From CAZFQG01 sp964520785 (GTDB lineage: Bacteria > Planctomycetota > Planctomycetia > Pirellulales > Thermoguttaceae), in NCBI GenBank assembly GCA_964520785.1, contig CAZFQG010000202.1:1-11305 (forward strand): a stretch of 11,305 nucleotides of DNA. Direction: 5' to 3'. A program made the position numbers and the translations under genes. Position 1 is the first letter of the stretch. Every line of letters begins with the position of its first letter. Under the pieces are notes generated by a model. It searched no databases. It worked only from the letters and a program-made list of their open reading frames with translations, and was not told where the DNA came from. Positions 1 to 7,314 of this stretch are shown here, piece after piece.

Positions 1-1801
1 CCTGCTTCATGAACATCCTTACCGCCGTGGGGGCAGTGTAAAGGACGGTGACCTCCAGTGTCTGGCACACGAGGCACCAATCGGCCGTGAAATCGATCAT
101 CACCGTCTTCCCCTGGGAAATCGCCGACTCGAACGCCTCCGGCGTGAACGGCTCCCATCTCTCCGATTGTCCTTCCAAGCGTGACTGTAGCACGCCTGCC
201 AGCCCTGGAAACGCGAACGGCTTGCCCAGCGAGGCCAGCGCGGCTTGGGTGCCGGGGAACATCAGTACCCAGATAAACGCCGCAAACAAGGCTCCCTGAA
301 CCCAGGCTTTCACTTTGGCCGACCTGGCGGCCGTGATCGGAACTCGATTGATCCACCAACACGCGGCCCAGAGTCCGAACAAGAGCCCGACCGTCGGCAC
401 CATGTTGTACCAACGCAAAAAGGTTAACAGAAAGATCACCGTTCCCAACAGGACGAACCCCATGATCTGCTTGAACGTTTCCATCCAGGCACCGGGTTTC
501 GGAATGAAGGCCGTCAAACGGGGAAATGCGCCGATAACCAGGTAAGGCAATGCCATTCCCAGGCCGACGGCCGTAAAAATGATGTAGATCTCCAGAGTCG
601 GTCGGGTCACGGCGAACGCCAGCGCGGTACCCAAAAAAGGAGCCGTGCAGGGAGTTGCCAGGATAGTCGTGATGACGCCTTTGGCGAACGCCCCGGTCGC
701 GCCTTCCTTTTCGCCCAATTCGGCCATGTGACCACTTCCGACGAAGCCGGGAATGGGAAGTTCCCATACGCCGAGGAAGCCCAGCCCCATGACGAAGACA
801 ATCGCCGCCAGGGCGATGTTGAATCCCGCGTAGGTGAACAACTCGCCCCAGCCAAATCCGAGGAATGCCGCCAAAGAGGCGAGAATCCAGAACACGCTGA
901 GAAGCCCCAAGGAGTACCAAGCGTTGAGCACGAACGCCTTGCGCGCGCCATGTCCGGATTGCTCGACGAATGAAAGAATCTTCAAACCGATTACCGGCAG
1001 AACACAGGGCATCAAATTGAGGAGAAGTCCTCCAAGGAAGGCAATCGCGACAATCCAGGAAAGGGCACTGGAATCCGTGCCGTCCGAGTCCAACGTTCGC
1101 GGCTGAAATCCAATTTCCCCATCAGACCCACCCGTTCCCGGGCCCGTCGAACCCGATCGCGAAAAAGCGCCGTCCGCGGACTCATCGAGGGGGCGAAGCG
1201 GTTCGCTTTCGTCGCCGGAAGGCGCATCCCCCACGGGAGGAGGCTTAATTGACGCTTCTTCGGGATCGCCCTCACGAAATCTCGCGGTGAAAGAGAAATC
1301 GGCCGGCGGCGTACAGTATTCTTTTGTGCAGGGCTGGGCGGTCACTTGGCCCCGGATGACGGTAGTCTGGATATCCACCCCCGGCTGAAATTGAATTGAT
1401 GCAATCCAAGTGATGGTTCCTTGTTGTGTCAGTAGGTCAACCTCGAAGATTTCAGAATACTCTTTCTTAGGGGGTTTCAGTGGGCGAAATCGGCCGACAA
1501 CGAAATCGGTGGAGGAGTCAATCTTGATTTCGGTCGGGATCGGCCCGCTCCCCTTGGATTGATCGATCCCATAAATGTAGTGCTCTCCCTCGGTGATGGC
1601 CTGAACGTATAGGATCCCGGAATTCGTACCCGGACTGACCGTGAACCATCCAGTTACGGTCATCAGGGGCTTGTCGTCGACCCCTTGCCCGAGGGGATTA
1701 AGGTTGAAGTCAAACTGGGCAACGGCGATATTGCCCGCCAATATCATTCCGATCACGGTCAGGGCGACTACGTGTCGCGAAGGGCGCCAAGCGGGATTCA
1801 T
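1..1801 (-). CDS. dsbD: DsbD-type transmembrane thiol:disulfide interchange protein (C-terminus cut by window edge)
   Basis: Translating the minus strand from an ATG at 1801 gives 600 open residues that run off the left edge. The family passes electrons from cytoplasmic thioredoxin across the inner membrane to periplasmic disulfide reductants and cytochrome c maturation. Visible order: a signal-peptide-like hydrophobic start (about residues 10-29, ending near AVAQ); a DsbC/DsbD-like periplasmic domain with a cysteine pair C158-x4-C163 (QPCTKEYCTPP); a Pro/Ser/Gly/Asp-rich linker (about 177-250); a multi-spanning membrane domain with the two expected cysteines, C266 in LMPCVLP and C385 in ATPCTAPFLG; and the start of a thioredoxin-like domain with FTADWCLVC (C576, C579). 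All three redox modules therefore keep their cysteine pairs. The remainder of the thioredoxin fold, including its cis-proline, lies outside the window. An in-frame GTG at 1825, eight codons upstream and just after an in-frame TGA, is an alternative start; neither start has a strong Shine-Dalgarno. The gene is divergent from the small-protein/acnA genes. A related ScsB-type protein is possible. Confidence 0.93.
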   Translation of the reverse strand, partial: MNPAWRPSRHVVALTVIGMILAGNIAVAQFDFNLNPLGQGVDDKPLMTVTGWFTVSPGTNSGILYVQAITEGEHYIYGIDQSKGSGPIPTEIKIDSSTDFVVGRFRPLKPPKKEYSEIFEVDLLTQQGTITWIASIQFQPGVDIQTTVIRGQVTAQPCTKEYCTPPADFSFTARFREGDPEEASIKPPPVGDAPSGDESEPLRPLDESADGAFSRSGSTGPGTGGSDGEIGFQPRTLDSDGTDSSALSWIVAIAFLGGLLLNLMPCVLPVIGLKILSFVEQSGHGARKAFVLNAWYSLGLLSVFWILASLAAFLGFGWGELFTYAGFNIALAAIVFVMGLGFLGVWELPIPGFVGSGHMAELGEKEGATGAFAKGVITTILATPCTAPFLGTALAFAVTRPTLEIYIIFTAVGLGMALPYLVIGAFPRLTAFIPKPGAWMETFKQIMGFVLLGTVIFLLTFLRWYNMVPTVGLLFGLWAACWWINRVPITAARSAKVKAWVQGALFAAFIWVLMFPGTQAALASLGKPFAFPGLAGVLQSRLEGQSERWEPFTPEAFESAISQGKTVMIDFTADWCLVCQTLEVTVLYTAPTAVRMFMKQ

Positions 1802-1954
1802 TTTTGTACCAATTCCTGTTTTCACAATTGCAATTCCCAGGACTCACCTGGCGGGGTGCCCGACAGAGTCCCGCCAAATACACCCCGGGGTTCCGCACGG
1901 ATTACCCAATGATACGAGGGTGAACCTGTCGAAGCAACGCCAGAAGCCTCCCCG

Positions 1955-1983
1955 TTGACAAAGACCACGCTTTGCCCTAAAAA
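1955..1983 (+). promoter_or_regulatory. Sigma-70-like promoter for the small basic protein (possibly also acnA)
   Basis: A perfect -35 hexamer TTGACA (1955-1960) is followed after exactly 17 bp by TAAAAA (1978-1983), a 4/6 match to TATAAT. This predicts a transcript start near 1990, about 43 nt ahead of the ATG at 2033. A short inverted repeat, CAAAG (1959-1963) and CTTTG (1970-1974), lies in the spacer and may be chance. The rest of the 1802-2032 gap holds no gene I can support. I found no convincing promoter for the divergent dsbD gene there. Confidence 0.5.
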
Positions 1984-2032
1984 CAAGAGTTTCGAATTTT
2001 AAACAATCCAAGGTTTACAAAAGGGACCGCCG

Positions 2033-2221
2033 ATGCCGATTAGCGAGCGAAAGAAGGAAATCAAACGGCGCCGACACCGCAAAAAGAAGTACGCGATTAT
2101 CGCAAGGAAGGCAGCAAAGGCGAACGTGACCGACAAGGCCGGGATGGCCGTGAAGGTACGCAATATGACCCCGGGCGCGGAGGTCGTGATTGAGCGGATG
2201 GGCCTCGAAGCCGATCTGTAA
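2033..2221 (+). CDS. Small highly basic protein, DUF6800-like, function unknown
   Basis: This 62-residue protein begins MPISERKKEIKRRRHRKKKY. Its first third is dominated by Lys and Arg, a helical alanine/lysine segment follows (about 21-35), and it ends in an acidic/hydrophobic tail (VVIERMGLEADL). There is no signal peptide, membrane segment or cysteine. The pattern of a SER/ERxxE-type start, an arginine-lysine run and a late 'TPGAxVxIER' motif resembles short planctomycete proteins grouped, as I recall, under DUF6800. The family assignment is from memory. An AAGGGA Shine-Dalgarno (2021-2026) sits 6 nt before the ATG, and a good promoter lies upstream, so it is likely expressed. The charge suggests binding to RNA, ribosome or DNA, but that is inference only. 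It lies 72 nt upstream of acnA and may share its transcript. Confidence 0.8.
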   Translation: MPISERKKEIKRRRHRKKKYAIIARKAAKANVTDKAGMAVKVRNMTPGAEVVIERMGLEADL

Positions 2222-2264
2222 TTTCGCTTTCTTCATCTTTCTTGTTTTGCTTCCCTGACCCAAT

Positions 2265-2296
2265 CCCCCTCCTTGTGGGGCAAGGAGCATTCCATG
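2265..2296 (+). promoter_or_regulatory. acnA ribosome binding site inside a potential hairpin
   Basis: The acnA Shine-Dalgarno AAGGAG (2282-2287) lies 6 nt before the ATG at 2294 and fixes that start over the in-frame TTG at 2273. CTCCTTG (2269-2275) is a perfect 7-bp reverse complement of CAAGGAG (2281-2287), with a 5-nt loop TGGGG, so the mRNA could fold to hide the site. A competing 4-bp pairing of the C-run (2265-2269) with GGGG (2277-2280) would leave the Shine-Dalgarno free. The pairing is read directly from the sequence. A regulatory role is inferred. Confidence 0.45.
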
Positions 2297-4981
2297 GAGT
2301 CGTTTGACGCACCTGAATCGTTTTTCACCGGCAGTGGTGAGGCTGGTATCTACCGGATCACCGCGCTGGAGGACATGGGGCTGTGCCGGGTGAATTCGCT
2401 TCCCTATTCGATTCGCGTGCTGCTCGAGTCGGTTCTGAGGAATTGCGACGGGTTCGAGGTGACCGAGGAAGACGTGAAAACGGTCGCAGGGTGGTCTCCC
2501 CAAGCCGAGGTTCAGTCGGAGATTCCCTTCAAGCCGGCGCGGGTCATTCTGCAGGACTTCACGGGGGTTCCCGCCGTGGTCGATTTGGCGGCCATGCGTA
2601 GCGCCATGAAACGGCTCGGCGGCGATCCGCGAAAGATCAATCCGTTGGTCCCCGTGGATTTGATCATCGATCACTCGGTTCAGGTGGACTATTTCCGCTC
2701 GGCGGACGCGTTGGAGAAGAACGTTGCGCTGGAATTCGAGCGGAACCGCGAGCGCTACGCGCTTCTGAATTGGGCGCAGAAGGCATTTGATAGTTTCCGG
2801 GTCGTTCCCCCTTCCGTCGGCATCATTCATCAGGTGAACCTCGAGTACCTGGCGAAATGCGTGTTCCTCCGGGAAGGATCGAAAGGTCCGGTCGCGATTC
2901 CGGACACGCTCGTGGGAACGGACAGCCACACGGTGATGATCAACGGCATGGGGGTCGTCGGATGGGGCGTCGGCGGAATCGAGGCGGAGGCGGTCATGCT
3001 GGGGCGACCTCTGTACATGCTTCTGCCGGAAGTGGTCGGCTTCGAATTTACCGGCGAATTGCTTCCCGAATCGAACGCGACGGACCTGGTATTGAGGGTC
3101 GTCGAGATACTTCGCGCCGAAGGGGTGGTCGGCAAATTCGTCGAGTACTTCGGCCCCGGCGTGGCGACGATGACTCTCGCGGACCGAGCGACCATCGCGA
3201 ATATGGGGCCGGAATACGGCGCGACGATGGGGTTCTTTCCCATCGACGAACAGACGCTCATTTATCTGGGCCAAACCGGAAGGACTCCGGCGGAGGTGGA
3301 ACTGGTCGAGCGCTATACGAAGGAGCAATGCCTGTTCCGGACGCCCCAATCGGCCACACCGGCGTATACGAAGGTCCTTTCCCTCGATTTATCCACGGTC
3401 GAGCCCTCGCTGGCCGGTCCGAAACGGCCTCAAGACCGGATCCCCTTTTCACGCATGCGCGGGGCGTTCGGCGAAGCGCTGAGGGCACCGGTGGAGAAGC
3501 GGGGCTTCGGCCTGAACGAGGCGGAAGTCACCAAGACGGTCAAAATCGACGAGTCCCACGAAATCGGCCACGGGGCCGTCGTCATCGCCGCAATCACCAG
3601 TTGCACGAACACCAGCAATCCCAGCGTCATGCTGGCCGCGGGCCTCCTGGCAAAGCACGCGAGAGAAAAAGGGCTTTGCGTCGCGCCGCATGTGAAAACG
3701 AGCCTTTCCCCCGGCTCGCAGGTCGTTTTGGATTACCTCGAAGCGGCCGGGCTCTACGAGCCGCTGTGCGAACTGGGCTTCGCGAACGTCGGATACGGTT
3801 GCATGACGTGCATCGGAAACAGCGGTCCCCTGCCGGAGCCGGTCGCCGCGGCCGTGACCGGGGCGGATATCATCGCGGCATCCGTCTTAAGCGGCAACCG
3901 GAATTTCGAGGGACGCGTCAACCCGCTGGTGAAGGCGAACTACCTGGCGAGTCCCCCGCTGGTCGTCGCGTATGCCCTGGCCGGTTCGGTCGATTTCGAT
4001 TTCGAAACCGAACCGTTGGGAACCGACGACGCTGGAAACACCGTTTTTCTCCGCGATATCCAACCGACCTCCGAGGAGGTCGCGGCGGCCGTCGCCGAGG
4101 CGATCCGTCCGGAGATGTTCCAGCGACGCTACGGCGGCGTATTCACGTCGAACGCGGCGTGGAACGCCATCGAAACGCACGCAAGCGAGCTGTTCGACTG
4201 GAACGAAGAGAGTACCTATATCCAGGAGCCCCCTTTCCTGATGGACATGGCGCCCGACCCGGAACCGATTCGCCCGATCGAAGGGGCGCGGGTACTTGTC
4301 GCCCTGGGAGACTCGGTGACGACGGACCATATCTCCCCCGCCGGAGCGATCTCGCCCGATTCCCCGGCCGGGCGTTACTTGCGGGAGCAAGGGGTCGCCG
4401 TGAAGGATTTCAACAGCTATGGGTCGCGCCGCGGCAACGACCGCGTGATGACCCGGGGGACGTTCGCGAACATCCGCATCCGCAACCACCTCGCCCCGGG
4501 GACGGAAGGGGGCGTGACGCGGCACCTTCCGGACGGCGAGACGATGCCGATATACGACGCGGCGATGAAGTACCGGGACGAGGGGGTCCCGCTGATCGTG
4601 CTGGCCGGAGCCGAGTATGGAACCGGCAGCAGCCGAGATTGGGCCGCGAAGGGAACGCAATTGTTGGGAGTCCGCGCGGTCATCGCGAAGAGCTTCGAGC
4701 GGATTCACCGGAGCAATCTCGTGGGAATGGGCGTCTTGCCGCTTGAATTGGCCGAGGGAAAATCGTGGCGGGAACTGGGGCTTACCGGCGAGGAGACCTA
4801 CTCGATCGAAGGGATCGACGAATCGTTGAAGCCCGGAGGCATGTTGACGGTTCTCGCGGTTGACGACGGCGGTGTCGAGACGGCCTTTGAGGTCAAGGTT
4901 CGAATCGATACGCCGGTTGAACTGGAGTATTATTGGCACGGTGGCATTCTGCCGGCCGTGTTACGGCGGATGAATTCGTAG
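2294..4981 (+). CDS. acnA: Aconitate hydratase A
   Basis: Aconitase isomerises citrate to isocitrate through cis-aconitate in the TCA and glyoxylate cycles, in the cytoplasm, using a [4Fe-4S] cluster. The 895-residue product matches AcnA/IRP-type enzymes in length (E. coli AcnA is about 890). The three cluster ligands are present: C437 in TSCTNTSNPS, and C503 and C506 in GCMTCIGNSGPL, the normal spacing. Other landmarks are GTDSHTVMINGMGVVGWGVG in the first half, GDSVTTDHISPAG at the entry to the swivel domain, and GTGSSRDWAAKG (776 onward) carrying the substrate-binding SRDW. The ATG at 2294 is preferred because AAGGAG lies 6 nt upstream; an in-frame TTG at 2273 would add only seven residues. 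No frameshift or missing catalytic residue is visible. The biotin ligase gene begins 15 nt after the stop, which suggests co-transcription. 2-methylcitrate dehydratase (AcnD) is a close relative but less likely for a stand-alone gene. Confidence 0.96.
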   Translation: MESFDAPESFFTGSGEAGIYRITALEDMGLCRVNSLPYSIRVLLESVLRNCDGFEVTEEDVKTVAGWSPQAEVQSEIPFKPARVILQDFTGVPAVVDLAAMRSAMKRLGGDPRKINPLVPVDLIIDHSVQVDYFRSADALEKNVALEFERNRERYALLNWAQKAFDSFRVVPPSVGIIHQVNLEYLAKCVFLREGSKGPVAIPDTLVGTDSHTVMINGMGVVGWGVGGIEAEAVMLGRPLYMLLPEVVGFEFTGELLPESNATDLVLRVVEILRAEGVVGKFVEYFGPGVATMTLADRATIANMGPEYGATMGFFPIDEQTLIYLGQTGRTPAEVELVERYTKEQCLFRTPQSATPAYTKVLSLDLSTVEPSLAGPKRPQDRIPFSRMRGAFGEALRAPVEKRGFGLNEAEVTKTVKIDESHEIGHGAVVIAAITSCTNTSNPSVMLAAGLLAKHAREKGLCVAPHVKTSLSPGSQVVLDYLEAAGLYEPLCELGFANVGYGCMTCIGNSGPLPEPVAAAVTGADIIAASVLSGNRNFEGRVNPLVKANYLASPPLVVAYALAGSVDFDFETEPLGTDDAGNTVFLRDIQPTSEEVAAAVAEAIRPEMFQRRYGGVFTSNAAWNAIETHASELFDWNEESTYIQEPPFLMDMAPDPEPIRPIEGARVLVALGDSVTTDHISPAGAISPDSPAGRYLREQGVAVKDFNSYGSRRGNDRVMTRGTFANIRIRNHLAPGTEGGVTRHLPDGETMPIYDAAMKYRDEGVPLIVLAGAEYGTGSSRDWAAKGTQLLGVRAVIAKSFERIHRSNLVGMGVLPLELAEGKSWRELGLTGEETYSIEGIDESLKPGGMLTVLAVDDGGVETAFEVKVRIDTPVELEYYWHGGILPAVLRRMNS

Positions 4982-4996
4982 AAACGGCCCGCGGCA

Positions 4997-5782
4997 ATGC
5001 CTTCCGGAGTTGATCACACCCATTGGAACGCGACCGCGGAACGGACATTCGTCCGCCAGGTCTTCCATCTGGTCCAGACCGATTCCACCAACGACGAGGC
5101 GCGGCGAAGGCTCGCCTCCGGAGAGGGTTCTCCTCCGTTTCTGGTCGTCGCGGATCGCCAAACCCTTGGCCGGGGCCGCCGGGGGAACCGCTGGTGGACC
5201 GGCGAGGGGAGCCTGGCGATGACGCTTTGCCTGGGGGGGCGGTCGGTGGGGTGCCTTGCCAAGGAAACACCTCTGCTTTCACTCGTCACGGCGCTCTCGG
5301 TCGCGGAGGCCGCGTCTCACATCCTCGTCCACCGCGAGGCGACCGTCCATTGGCCGAACGACGTCTACGTCGGCGAAAGGAAACTCGCCGGAATTCTTAT
5401 CGAGACGGCGCCCAATGCGTACCTGGTGGGAGTCGGCGTCAATGCGGACAACGAAGCGTTCGCGGCGCCGCCGGAAACGGCGGCGAGGCTCACGACGCTT
5501 CGCGACCTATGCGGAAGGAGGATCGACGCGGCGGCGACCGCGATCGATATCCTCAACCGGTTGGATGAGAACCTCCGGCTGACGAAGGAGTCGCCGGAGT
5601 CGCTCCTGGCGGAGATTAACCGGCGGTGCGGTCAACGGGGTCGGACCATGACCGTGCAAGCCGGAAACACGCGGATTGTGGGGAGCTTCGTGGAGATTTC
5701 TCTTGACGGAGAACTCGTGCTTGCCACGAATGGCGGACGCCGGCCCATCGCTTCGGGCACGGTAACGTCGTTCCGCGGATAA
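4997..5782 (+). CDS. birA: Biotin--[acetyl-CoA-carboxylase] ligase, monofunctional (no HTH domain)
   Basis: This enzyme activates biotin as biotinyl-5'-AMP and attaches it to the carrier lysine of acetyl-CoA carboxylase and other biotin enzymes. The 261-residue protein shows the catalytic fold: TDSTNDEA (28-35), the adenylate-binding loop ADRQTLGRGRRGNRWW (52-67), HWPNDVYVGERKLAGILIE (118-136) with the expected catalytic lysine K129, and VGVGVNAD. A short C-terminal beta domain follows (about 215-261). E. coli BirA is about 320 residues because of an N-terminal winged-helix repressor domain. Here only about 20 residues precede the catalytic fold, so this copy should not act as a DNA-binding biotin repressor. 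It starts 15 nt after acnA with no clear Shine-Dalgarno, so translation may be coupled to acnA. A G7 run lies at 5233-5239 without breaking the frame. Confidence 0.93.
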   Translation: MPSGVDHTHWNATAERTFVRQVFHLVQTDSTNDEARRRLASGEGSPPFLVVADRQTLGRGRRGNRWWTGEGSLAMTLCLGGRSVGCLAKETPLLSLVTALSVAEAASHILVHREATVHWPNDVYVGERKLAGILIETAPNAYLVGVGVNADNEAFAAPPETAARLTTLRDLCGRRIDAAATAIDILNRLDENLRLTKESPESLLAEINRRCGQRGRTMTVQAGNTRIVGSFVEISLDGELVLATNGGRRPIASGTVTSFRG

Positions 5783-5807
5783 ACTTCGGGGGATTCTTGG
5801 CGGCTGC

Positions 5808-5836
5808 TTGAGAGCCGAGGGAACCGGGTCTATACT
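5808..5836 (+). promoter_or_regulatory. Sigma-70-like promoter for dnaB
   Basis: TTGAGA (5808-5813) and TATACT (5831-5836) are separated by exactly 17 bp, each a 5/6 match to consensus. The predicted start is near 5843, giving a leader of about 34 nt. The leader contains two purine-rich stretches, including AGGAG (5864-5868) eight nt before the dnaB ATG. This makes dnaB a separate transcription unit from acnA-birA. A short inverted repeat, CGGCT (5801-5805) and AGCCG (5813-5817), brackets the -35 box and may be coincidental. Confidence 0.6.
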
Positions 5837-5876
5837 CTTGTTCTCAATCACCAGGAAGGAACCAGGAGACCGGAAA

Positions 5877-7301
5877 ATGTCCACGACGGAACGAGTTCAT
5901 GCCTCCCACGGCACCGCAGGTAGCCAATCCGACATTTTGGATCGTCTGCCCCCTCAGAACCTCGACGCCGAAAAGGCCGTTTTGGGGAGTCTTCTGCTTG
6001 ACCCCATGATTTGCGACGATATCGTCTCGCTGCTGCGGCCGGACGATTTCTACGCGGACGCGCACCGGCGGCTCTACCGCCACATCGTACAGATGCGTTC
6101 CGAGGGGAAGCAGATCGACGCGACGCTCCTCGTGGAACACCTGGCCGCCTCGGGCGAACTCCAGGCGGTTGGCGACGTGGCCTACCTGGGGGAAATCGCC
6201 AATGCGGTGCCGGTGGCTTCTCACGCGGAACACTATGCGGCCATCGTTCGCGGCAAAGCGACTCAGAGGAAGCTCATTCACGCGTGTACGGAGATCATTC
6301 ACGAGTCATGGGACCCAATCCACGAACCTCGGGCTCTGCTGAACCGCGCCGAAGAGAAGATCTTCGCGATCAACGATCAGCAGGGTCAGGACCGCGTCCA
6401 TAGTATGCACGACGTCATGGTTAGCGCGTTCAACTATATCGATGCGCGGATGGAGAACCACGAGGCCGACCTCGGCGTGATGACGGGGTTGATCGAATTG
6501 GACGATATGACCAGCGGCGGAATGCATCCGGCGGAATTGGTCATCCTGGCCGCGCGCCCGAGCATGGGCAAGACGGCTTTGGCGACGAACATCGCCGAGC
6601 ACGTGGCCGTGGAGGGACGCCACACGACCCTCTTCGTCAGCCTCGAGATGGCCAACCTCGAACTCGCGCAGCGAATGCTCTGCGGCCGGGGACGGATCGA
6701 CGGCCAGAAGCTCCGCAAGAACTTCCTGTCGAACGAAGACTACGAACGGCTCCAACACGCGGCGGCCGAATTGGGAGAAGCCCCATTATACATCGACGAC
6801 ACGCCCAGCCGAAACATCAACGAAATCGCCGCGGTCGCCAGGCGGCTCAAACGGCAGACGGGGAATCTCGGGCTGGTCGTCATTGACTATTTACAGTTGA
6901 TCGAGCCGGATGATCCGCGCGACCCGCGCCAGGAGCAGGTTTCGAAAATCGCTCGGCGGCTTAAGGGAATGGCGCGGGAACTGGAAGTGCCGGTGCTGTG
7001 TCTGGCGCAGTTGAACCGTCAGGCAGAAGCGACCAAGGACAACATCCCGCGACTGTCGCACCTGCGCGAATCGGGCGCCATCGAGCAGGACGCCGACGTG
7101 GTCGTGTTCATTCACCGGGAAGAATACTATCATTCCCCGGACGACGTCGAGCAAAAGGGAATCGGCGGCAAGGCCCAGATCATCGTCGCCAAGCAGCGAA
7201 ACGGTCCGACCGGCCACATCGAAGTCGCCTGGCTGAGGAACTACATGAAGTTCGAGAATCTCTCCACCAGACACGACGAGTTTGCGCAATTCGAGGATTA
7301 G
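5877..7301 (+). CDS. dnaB: Replicative DNA helicase DnaB
   Basis: DnaB is the hexameric 5'-3' helicase that unwinds DNA at the replication fork and binds primase. The 474-residue protein has the usual two-part layout. The N-terminal primase-interaction domain begins PPQNLDAEKAVLGSLLLDP (25-43). The C-terminal RecA-like motor carries Walker A ARPSMGKTA (226-234), Walker B LVVIDYLQLI (333-342), RESGAIEQDADV (397-408) and the late RNGPTG motif (441-446). The length is normal and there is no sign of an intein or insertion. The start at 5877 is chosen over an upstream in-frame TTG (5808) because AGGAG lies 8 nt before it and the TTG overlaps the -35 box. A further membrane-protein gene begins 13 nt downstream and probably shares the transcript. 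Confidence 0.97.
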   Translation: MSTTERVHASHGTAGSQSDILDRLPPQNLDAEKAVLGSLLLDPMICDDIVSLLRPDDFYADAHRRLYRHIVQMRSEGKQIDATLLVEHLAASGELQAVGDVAYLGEIANAVPVASHAEHYAAIVRGKATQRKLIHACTEIIHESWDPIHEPRALLNRAEEKIFAINDQQGQDRVHSMHDVMVSAFNYIDARMENHEADLGVMTGLIELDDMTSGGMHPAELVILAARPSMGKTALATNIAEHVAVEGRHTTLFVSLEMANLELAQRMLCGRGRIDGQKLRKNFLSNEDYERLQHAAAELGEAPLYIDDTPSRNINEIAAVARRLKRQTGNLGLVVIDYLQLIEPDDPRDPRQEQVSKIARRLKGMARELEVPVLCLAQLNRQAEATKDNIPRLSHLRESGAIEQDADVVVFIHREEYYHSPDDVEQKGIGGKAQIIVAKQRNGPTGHIEVAWLRNYMKFENLSTRHDEFAQFED

Positions 7302-7314
7302 CCGTGCCACCGCG

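Noticed and set aside
48..545. Several short plus-strand open frames across the left edge
   Set aside because: They lie antisense to dsbD, whose minus-strand frame is continuous for 600 residues with all expected cysteines.
2265..2280. CCCC/GGGG hairpin as an intrinsic terminator after the small basic protein
   Set aside because: The stem is only 4 bp and no T-run follows. It overlaps the acnA leader and is better considered as part of the ribosome-site structure.
2015..3349. Long minus-strand open frame (about 444 codons) opposite the start of acnA
   Set aside because: It overlaps a clearly conserved aconitase in the opposite strand. The translation is Arg/His-rich without recognisable motifs, which is typical of shadow frames in GC-rich DNA.
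2857..4746. Plus-strand open frame of about 629 codons inside acnA
   Set aside because: It is out of frame with the aconitase. The product is Arg/Gly-rich with no domain signature, and no ribosome binding site supports it.
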